From positions 1 to 64,000 of the forward strand of contig JAEYPH010000080.1 of NCBI GenBank assembly GCA_023410875.1: a stretch of 64,000 bases of DNA. Direction: 5' to 3'. Source of the stretch: Bacillota bacterium (GTDB taxonomy: Bacteria; Bacillota; Clostridia; Christensenellales; UMGS416). The translations under genes and the position numbers were made by a program. The notes beneath the pieces are model-generated. The model saw nothing but the letters and a program-made list of their open reading frames with translations. It had not been told where the DNA came from and made no database searches. Positions 59,628 to 64,000 of this stretch are shown piece after piece; within the stretch, counting starts at the first letter, position 1, and each line of letters opens with the position of its first letter.

Positions 59628-59831
59628 CCGACCGCCGATTCACTCGGCGGGAGGAAATATGAACAAAGAGCGGAAGTATAAAGAGACCCGCCCACAGGCG
59701 AAATACGTTTCTCAAAAAAATTGAATGAGTAGAGAAACTTAGAGATCGCCCGGCGACCTGCGCGACGGGCGATAGCGTGCAGTTATAACAAGACGTCTGA
59801 ATCGCCAAGGCGCCACAGCGCCGCAGGCGAA
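59628..59831 (+). ncRNA. structured RNA element, copy 1 (raiA-motif-like?)
   Basis: A ~204-nt region right after the mnmG stop with at least four pairings: ATCGCCC (59745-59751) with GGGCGAT (59767-59773); GGCGGG (59646-59651) with CCCGCC (59687-59692); TCGCC (59802-59806) with GGCGA (59826-59830); GGCGC with GCGCC inside that. A CCGCCGA/TCGGCGG hairpin (59632-59650) competes with the second. It aligns end to end with 62149-62353, with compensatory changes. Its ending runs into the ribosome site of the next Gfo/Idh/MocA gene. Order and size recall the raiA motif RNA, from memory only. Confidence 0.65.
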
Positions 59832-59844
59832 AGGAGGGCAACAC

Positions 59845-60924
59845 ATGAAAACGTCTGACGGCATGAACTACGCCCCCAAAGGGGAGAACCGCCCGGTCGT
59901 GGGCCCCGGCGAATTCCCCTTCGCGGCGGTGGGGCTGGACCATGGGCACATCTACGGCATGTGCAACGGCCTCGTGGAGGCCGGCGGCCAGCTCAAGTGG
60001 GTGTATGACCCCGACCCGCAGAAGCTGGACCGCTTCTGCAAGGCCTTCCCCCAGGCGCGCCGGGCCAGAAGCGAGAATGAATTGCTGGATGACCCGCAAG
60101 TGCGCCTGGTGGCCGGCGCATGCGTGACCAGCGAGCGCTGCGCGCTGGGCCTGCGGGTTATGGAGGCCGGCAAGGATTACTTCACCGACAAAGCGCCGCT
60201 CACAACACTTGACCAGCTGGATGCCGCCCGCGCCGCGTGCCAAAAGACCGGCAGGAAATACGCCGTGTACTATGCCGAGCGGCTGCATTCCGAGGCGGGG
60301 GTGTTCACCGGCCGTCTCATCCAGCAGGGGGCCATCGGCCGCGTGCTGCAGGTGCTGGGCATGGGGCCGCACCGCCTGGGCGCTGCCGGGCGTCCGGATT
60401 GGTTCTTCCGCAAGGAGAAGTATGGCGGCATCCTGTGCGACATCGGCAGCCATCAGATCGAGCAGATTTTGTACTACACCGGCTCTCGCGACGCAACCGT
60501 GGTGCGCAGCCAGATCGCCAACTACAACCACCCGCAATACCCGGAACTGGACGACTTCGGCGACGCGATGCTCGTGACCGACACCGGCGCCACGGGCTAT
60601 TTCCGCGTGGACTGGTTCACGCCCGACGGCCTGCAGATGTGGGGCGATGGGCGCAGCTTCATCTTGGGAACCGAAGGGTTCATCGAGCAGCGCAAATACA
60701 TGAACATCGGCACAGAGGATGGCCCGGACCATGTGTTCCTGGCCAACGGCGAGGGCGAGACGCGCTTCGACGTGCACGGCAAGGTGGGCTACCCGTATTT
60801 CGGAGAGCTGATCCTGGACTGCCTGAACCGCACGGAAAACGCGATGACGCAGGAGCATGCTTTCAAGGCGGCGGAACTCAGCGTGCGCGCACAAATGAAC
60901 GCGGCAATACTGACCGCGAAATAG
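59845..60924 (+). CDS. Gfo/Idh/MocA family oxidoreductase
   Basis: A 359-residue sugar-type dehydrogenase with a diverged cofactor site: the N-terminal glycine motif reads AAVGLDHGHIYGM rather than GxGxxG...H, and YFTDKAPL (~residue 111) stands for the usual EKP motif, with Asp-Lys-Ala. It keeps GILCDIGSHQIEQILY near 193 (DIGSHQ substrate motif). It may therefore act on an unusual sugar or lack NAD binding. AAAGGAGGG precedes ATG. It follows the RNA element immediately. Paralogues are at 5134 and 63395. Substrate unknown. Confidence 0.85.
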   Translation: MKTSDGMNYAPKGENRPVVGPGEFPFAAVGLDHGHIYGMCNGLVEAGGQLKWVYDPDPQKLDRFCKAFPQARRARSENELLDDPQVRLVAGACVTSERCALGLRVMEAGKDYFTDKAPLTTLDQLDAARAACQKTGRKYAVYYAERLHSEAGVFTGRLIQQGAIGRVLQVLGMGPHRLGAAGRPDWFFRKEKYGGILCDIGSHQIEQILYYTGSRDATVVRSQIANYNHPQYPELDDFGDAMLVTDTGATGYFRVDWFTPDGLQMWGDGRSFILGTEGFIEQRKYMNIGTEDGPDHVFLANGEGETRFDVHGKVGYPYFGELILDCLNRTENAMTQEHAFKAAELSVRAQMNAAILTAK

Positions 60925-60985
60925 TTACTGCTTGGTTGATAAAGGGCTGCCGCGTCAGTCGCATAATGGGATAATGATTTTATAG

Positions 60986-61062
60986 ATTGAGGCCGAAGGT
61001 TTCCAAAGGGCGATCGGAAAGCCCTTTGGTCGCGCCCAATGGCGCGAAATCCTTCTGCTTCG
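60986..61062 (-). repeat. intergenic repeat, copy 2
   Basis: GGCCGAAGGTTTCCAAAGGGCGATCGG through GGCGCGAAATC matches the repeat at 10507-10580 over about 65 bases with scattered differences. Both lie beside the stop codon of a minus-strand gene. Confidence 0.6.
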
Positions 61063-61070
61063 TATATGCG

Positions 61071-61658
61071 TTATGTGCTCGGGAACAATTGGTCAATCAG
61101 CGTATCAATGAAGCGGTTCACCTGTTCGGAATCCGTCGGGTCGCACCCCGACGTCAGCGCGCCGACACCGCCCCGCAAAAACAGGACTTGCAGCGTGAAA
61201 ATCAGGCTGTGGGTAAGCGCCAGCACGTGAGCCTCGTCGGCCTTGTCGCCGCAGGCCTCGCGAACCACGGGCACGTAGGCCCGAAGCGTCTGCGCGGTGT
61301 TGTCCCCCCCGCCGGGGGTGTGGATGTCGTGCAGGATGGACGCCCGGGAGATGCCGGGATTGTCCATCAAAAAACGCATGTTTGCCTTGACCAGGAACCG
61401 CAGCTTGTCCACGGGGGGCAGGTCCACGCTCCCGGCGAAGGCGTCAAAGCCATCGATGACCCGGCTTATGATCCTCTGTGTGCATAAGTCCAGCAGGTGC
61501 TCCTTGGTCTGAAAGTGGTAGTTGATCAGGCCCACGCCCACGCCGGCTCGGGCGGCGATGTCCCGGGTCGTCACCGGTTCGGTGCCGCCGTGTTCGCGGA
61601 TCAACTGGGTCGTGGATTCGATGATCCTTTCCCTGGTCTCGGTATCCCGTTTGGTCAT
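61071..61658 (-). CDS. TetR family transcriptional regulator
   Basis: A 195-residue regulator with an N-terminal helix-turn-helix (TTRDIAARAGVGVGLINYHFQTKEHLLDLC, residues ~28-57) and a C-terminal ligand-binding domain not matched to a named subfamily. It is the second gene after a 122-aa membrane protein, 18 bases apart, and the operator-like double palindrome at 62066-62100 lies upstream of both, suggesting autorepression. The ligand is unknown. ATG 61658 is preceded by GGGGAAG. Confidence 0.86.
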   Translation of the reverse strand: MTKRDTETRERIIESTTQLIREHGGTEPVTTRDIAARAGVGVGLINYHFQTKEHLLDLCTQRIISRVIDGFDAFAGSVDLPPVDKLRFLVKANMRFLMDNPGISRASILHDIHTPGGGDNTAQTLRAYVPVVREACGDKADEAHVLALTHSLIFTLQVLFLRGGVGALTSGCDPTDSEQVNRFIDTLIDQLFPST

Positions 61659-61676
61659 GGCTTCCCCTTGTGTGCG

Positions 61677-62045
61677 TTATTTGATGGCCACATGGGCCAG
61701 GCGGCCGATGATCACCTTGATGACGATGGCCGTGAGCATCACATACAGCGCCAGCCTGGCGTCAGCCAGCACCGGCACTTGCCAGCGGAACAGCTGTGTG
61801 AGGCCGGCCAGCAGCGCTAGGGCCCCCAGCGCATAACCGGCAATGGTCAGAGGGTGGGCTGGCGCCTTGGATGCGTAGGTGAAGATGGCGCCGGTGCTGC
61901 ACATCACGAAGCCCGCGGCGGCCAGCACGATCACGGCCATGCGCGTGTCCCGGATGAACCATACGGCGTTGCCGGTCAGCCCCGCGTAGGCCGCGACGCA
62001 TGCAATGATAGCGGAAATGATGTAGAGAGGCAATGTTTTGGACAT
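61677..62045 (-). CDS. small membrane protein, four TM segments, in operon with tetR
   Basis: A 122-residue hydrophobic protein. Four segments are visible (LYIISAIIACVAAYAGL, MAVIVLAAAGFVMCSTGAIFTY, IAGYALGALALLAGLTQLF, LALYVMLTAIVIKVIIG). I do not recognise the family. It is first in a two-gene operon with a TetR regulator and a repressor-type operator over its promoter, so its expression should rise when the TetR ligand is present. A role in export or stress of the ligand is inferred only. AAAGGAGTC precedes ATG 62045. Confidence 0.7.
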   Translation of the reverse strand: MSKTLPLYIISAIIACVAAYAGLTGNAVWFIRDTRMAVIVLAAAGFVMCSTGAIFTYASKAPAHPLTIAGYALGALALLAGLTQLFRWQVPVLADARLALYVMLTAIVIKVIIGRLAHVAIK

Positions 62046-62065
62046 GGGAGACTCCTTTCAAAATT

Positions 62066-62124
62066 TATACTGAACGATGTTCTGAACGTTGTTCAGTATA
62101 AAATAAATTCCTTCTCTCTGTCAA
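62066..62124 (-). promoter_or_regulatory. TetR-type operator overlapping the operon promoter
   Basis: On the minus strand TTGACA (62124-62119) and TTATAC (62101-62096) are 17 bases apart. Over and after the -10 lie TATACTGAAC (62066-62075) and GTTCAGTATA (62091-62100), a perfect inverted repeat, made of two overlapping palindromes GAACgatGTTC (62072-62082) and GAACgttGTTC (62084-62094). Two adjacent TetR dimers are implied. Confidence 0.8.
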
Positions 62125-62148
62125 TGCAGATTTGATACGGCAGCGGAA

Positions 62149-62353
62149 GCCGACCGACGGTTTATCCGGCGGGAGGAAACAGAAGGCAAGTGTGAGGGCG
62201 TTCAAGGACCCGCCATCAGGTGAAACGTCTCTGGTGAACAAAATATGAGTTCTGGAGACAAGTTATCGCTTGGCGACATGTGCGGCAAGCGATAACGAAC
62301 AGGTAGGACAAGTCATCTAAATCGCCGATGATGCAACAGCAATCATCGGCGAA
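62149..62353 (+). ncRNA. structured RNA element, copy 2 (raiA-motif-like?)
   Basis: It aligns along its length with 59628-59831. Stems: ATCGCTT (62265-62271) with AAGCGAT (62287-62293), where CC/GG of copy 1 have become TT/AA; GGCGGG (62168-62173) with CCCGCC (62209-62214), kept at the same 41-base spacing; and a perfect 11-bp TCGCCGATGAT/ATCATCGGCGA stem (62322-62332 with 62342-62352) where copy 1 has a different but equally paired sequence. It ends one base before the AraC gene's stop and lies between divergent and convergent neighbours, so it is not a leader of the AraC gene. Confidence 0.65.
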
Positions 62354-63181
62354 TCAGTGCAATTGTCGGAACTGGCTCGGCGACATGCCGGCGATGGTCT
62401 TGAAGGTCTGGTTGAAGTAGCAGATGTTCTCAAAGCCGCATAGGGCTGCCGCCTGGGCGATTGTCATGTCCCTGTGCTCCAGCAGCAGGCGCTTGCAGTT
62501 GTTGATGCGTGTTGTGTTGATGTACCAGAAGGGCCGTACGTGCATCGCCTCTTTGAACAGCAGGCACAGGTGCCTGGGGGAGACGCCGGCCTGTTGTGCT
62601 AGCAATTCCAGCGTGAGCGGCTCCCCATAGTGCTGCTCAATGTAGTGCAGCACCGGCTCCAGGCGCTTGTAGCGGCTTTCTCGGGGCCGGTTTTTGCTGG
62701 CAGGCGCGTTCCAGTAGAGGCTTACAAGCAGATCATAGAGACGGCAGGAGATGTCCAGCTTCTGCGTGGGCCGCTGCTCCCTTAGCAGGCGCTCCAGCGC
62801 GCCGATGACCGACGCCGTGCGCTGTGGATCGGGCAGCTCGAAGGCGGCGGAGTGGTCGATCTCCAGATAGGACAGGATCGAAGCGGCGCTGCTGCCGCTG
62901 AAGGTGATCCAGTCCACCAACCAGGATTCCCCCGTGGGCTCGTACCGGTGGGGCTCGTGGGGATAAAGGATCATGGACATGTTCTCCCGCAGCGCAAAGC
63001 GGCGGGAACCGGCCTCCACCTCTCCCGCGCCCTGCAGGCAGCGAAAAAAGTGAAAGTAATCATAGCCGTTCTCCCGGGAGATGCTGCGCTGCTCCTGCCC
63101 CAAACCAATGCTGGTCACATAGAGAGGCAGAGACAGATCCCGGGCTTCCTGGGTATAGAACGCGGAAATGCGCTCAGGCAT
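62354..63181 (-). CDS. AraC family transcriptional regulator
   Basis: A 275-residue activator-type regulator: N-terminal cupin-like sensor (FALRENMSMILYPHEPHRYEPTGESWLVDWITFSG, residues ~63-95), then two helix-turn-helix motifs at the C-terminus (LELLAQQAGVSPRHLCLLFKE and IAQAAALCGFENICYFNQTFK) ending in MSPSQFR. It is transcribed divergently from the Gfo/Idh/MocA gene at 63395, and each has a strong promoter in the 213-base gap, so it very probably controls that sugar pathway. Sensor type suggests a sugar-like ligand. Confidence 0.9.
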   Translation of the reverse strand: MPERISAFYTQEARDLSLPLYVTSIGLGQEQRSISRENGYDYFHFFRCLQGAGEVEAGSRRFALRENMSMILYPHEPHRYEPTGESWLVDWITFSGSSAASILSYLEIDHSAAFELPDPQRTASVIGALERLLREQRPTQKLDISCRLYDLLVSLYWNAPASKNRPRESRYKRLEPVLHYIEQHYGEPLTLELLAQQAGVSPRHLCLLFKEAMHVRPFWYINTTRINNCKRLLLEHRDMTIAQAAALCGFENICYFNQTFKTIAGMSPSQFRQLH

Positions 63182-63241
63182 GGAGTTCCTCCGTCTGTGT
63201 CCGGATTGAGGACGAAACCATCGGTTTGCCGATCCATCCAG

Positions 63242-63270
63242 ATTATAGAACCCTGCCGGCCAACTGCCAA
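63242..63270 (-). promoter_or_regulatory. promoter of the AraC regulator gene
   Basis: On the minus strand TTGGCA (63270-63265) and TATAAT (63247-63242) with a 17-base spacer. Confidence 0.65.
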
Positions 63271-63314
63271 GAAAAATATGCGAATATACCTAAATGTCGG
63301 TGAAAATCCAGCAA

Positions 63315-63343
63315 TTGTTGGCCGAGCCGCGCTGCACTATAAT
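63315..63343 (+). promoter_or_regulatory. promoter of the last Gfo/Idh/MocA gene
   Basis: TTGTTG (63315-63320) and TATAAT (63338-63343) with a 17-base spacer, about 52 bases upstream of ATG 63395. Confidence 0.65.
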
Positions 63344-63394
63344 GGGCCTGCTGGATACAGCAAACACTTAAAAAAGGAAAACGGAGGAATACCC

Positions 63395-64000
63395 ATGGAC
63401 AAGGTGCGTGTGGGCCTGATCGGCTGCGGCGGTATCGCCAACTATCATGTGAGCCACTTGATCCAAATGCCCGATGTGGAGATCGTGGCGGTGGCGGACC
63501 CTGTGGAGGAACGGCGGCTGGCCATGGCCCAAAAGACCGGCGCCAAGCGCCTCTATAAGAACCACACCGAGCTCTATGACGCCGAGGATGCCGGCGCGCT
63601 GGACGCTGTGTACATCTGCATAGAGCCCACCGCCCACACCGACACCGAGGAGCGCGCCATCGAAAAGGGCTGGAATTTCCTCGTGGAAAAGCCCATGACG
63701 CTAGACATCGCCAAGGCTGAGCGCATCGCCGCCGCCGTGCAGGCCAAGGGGCTGCTGACCCACGTGGGCTTCCAGGACCGCTATCTGGACGTCATCGAGC
63801 CCATCAAGGCCGAGCTGCCCAAGCACAAGACCGGCATCGTCTATGGCGCGTGGGTGGGCGGCATCCCCATGGTGTGGTGGTGGCTCAAGAAGTCCACGTG
63901 CGGCGGCCAGCTGGCCGAGCAAAACATCCACCTGGTGGACATGCTGCGCTATTTCTTCGGCGAGCCCAAGAGCGTGTACGCCACGTGCTCCCGCGGCATC
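63395..64000 (+). CDS. Gfo/Idh/MocA family oxidoreductase (N-terminal part, cut by window end)
   Basis: The first 202 codons of an oxidoreductase with an intact Rossmann motif GLIGCGGIANYH (residues ~7-18), VAVADP near 32, and VEKPM near 100 with its catalytic lysine. ACGGAGG precedes ATG 63395. It continues past the window end with the STCGGQLAEQNIHLVDMLRYF block that carries the DxGxH-like substrate residues (here GQLAEQNIH). It is divergent from an AraC regulator with which it shares a control region. Substrate unknown; it is the third paralogue in this window. Confidence 0.85.
   Translation, partial: MDKVRVGLIGCGGIANYHVSHLIQMPDVEIVAVADPVEERRLAMAQKTGAKRLYKNHTELYDAEDAGALDAVYICIEPTAHTDTEERAIEKGWNFLVEKPMTLDIAKAERIAAAVQAKGLLTHVGFQDRYLDVIEPIKAELPKHKTGIVYGAWVGGIPMVWWWLKKSTCGGQLAEQNIHLVDMLRYFFGEPKSVYATCSRGI

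Noticed and set aside
1..64000. tRNA and rRNA genes
   Set aside because: No cloverleaf with a CCA-adjacent acceptor stem or rRNA-like block was recognised on either strand; a tRNAscan run would be needed to exclude weak cases.

Overview
The window looks like a chromosomal stretch of an anaerobic, GC-rich, single-membrane Bacillota (Clostridia-type) bacterium. Evidence seen: a Wood-Ljungdahl carbonyl-branch cluster (CO dehydrogenase, acetyl-CoA synthase, corrinoid Fe-S protein and their maturation and reactivation factors), a glycyl radical enzyme, ferredoxin-type aldo/keto reductases, clostridial families (DUF4317, DUF6512-like, HelD, AmmeMemoRadiSam), lipoprotein and SpII-type signals, and strong Shine-Dalgarno sites with sigma-A-like promoters. 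No outer-membrane protein, rRNA, tRNA or CRISPR array was seen. The exact lineage is not decided by the sequence; a gut or digester acetogen-like clostridium is an inference.

Layout. 1-2.1 kb: tail of a probable transposase, a small membrane protein, a URO-D-fold methyltransferase-like protein. 2.3-7.2 kb: HelD (minus), then a DUF5655-like gene and a Gfo/Idh/MocA oxidoreductase plus a sugar isomerase/epimerase. 7.3-19.2 kb: an Ig-repeat surface protein, two Fe-S aldo/keto reductases (the second behind a textbook MerR-type promoter), a MATE exporter, a glycyl radical enzyme, a GPH sugar transporter divergent from a GH1 glucosidase. 19.4-28.7 kb: a signalling locus (histidine kinase, HDOD response regulator, stand-alone receiver, degenerate LytS-like protein, DNA-binding response regulator, CheW, and a 1139-residue chemoreceptor with tandem 91-residue repeats). 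28.9-36.4 kb: a MEMO-AMMECR1 fusion with its radical SAM partner, an SDR, DUF4317, class II aldolase, an ABC-F protein and a small lipoprotein.

36.4-39.75 kb is the oddest part: an AT-rich island with a putative papain/C39-like cysteine peptidase, an unknown partner gene and a separately promoted 64-residue basic protein, bounded on one side by the real 3' end and terminator of the RACo gene and on the other by a decayed second copy of that same 3' end with a matching terminator.

39.8-52.5 kb (minus strand): homocysteine-methyltransferase-like, MetE-like, two CooC-type ATPases, CooS/AcsA, an AcsB-AcsD fusion, AcsC, RACo. Together these would make acetyl-CoA from CO2/CO, a methyl-corrinoid and CoA; no AcsE (methyl-H4folate:corrinoid methyltransferase) is present, so the two methyltransferase-like genes at the operon head may supply or divert methyl groups.

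52.8-64 kb: CCA-adding enzyme, NagA, a DedA-like membrane protein and a lipoprotein in one translationally coupled run; an HD-domain gene broken by an in-frame TGA; MnmG; two further Gfo/Idh/MocA oxidoreductases; a TetR-type self-regulating pair and an AraC regulator. Two copies of a ~205-nt structured RNA element with compensatory base changes lie at 59.63-59.83 and 62.15-62.35 kb.
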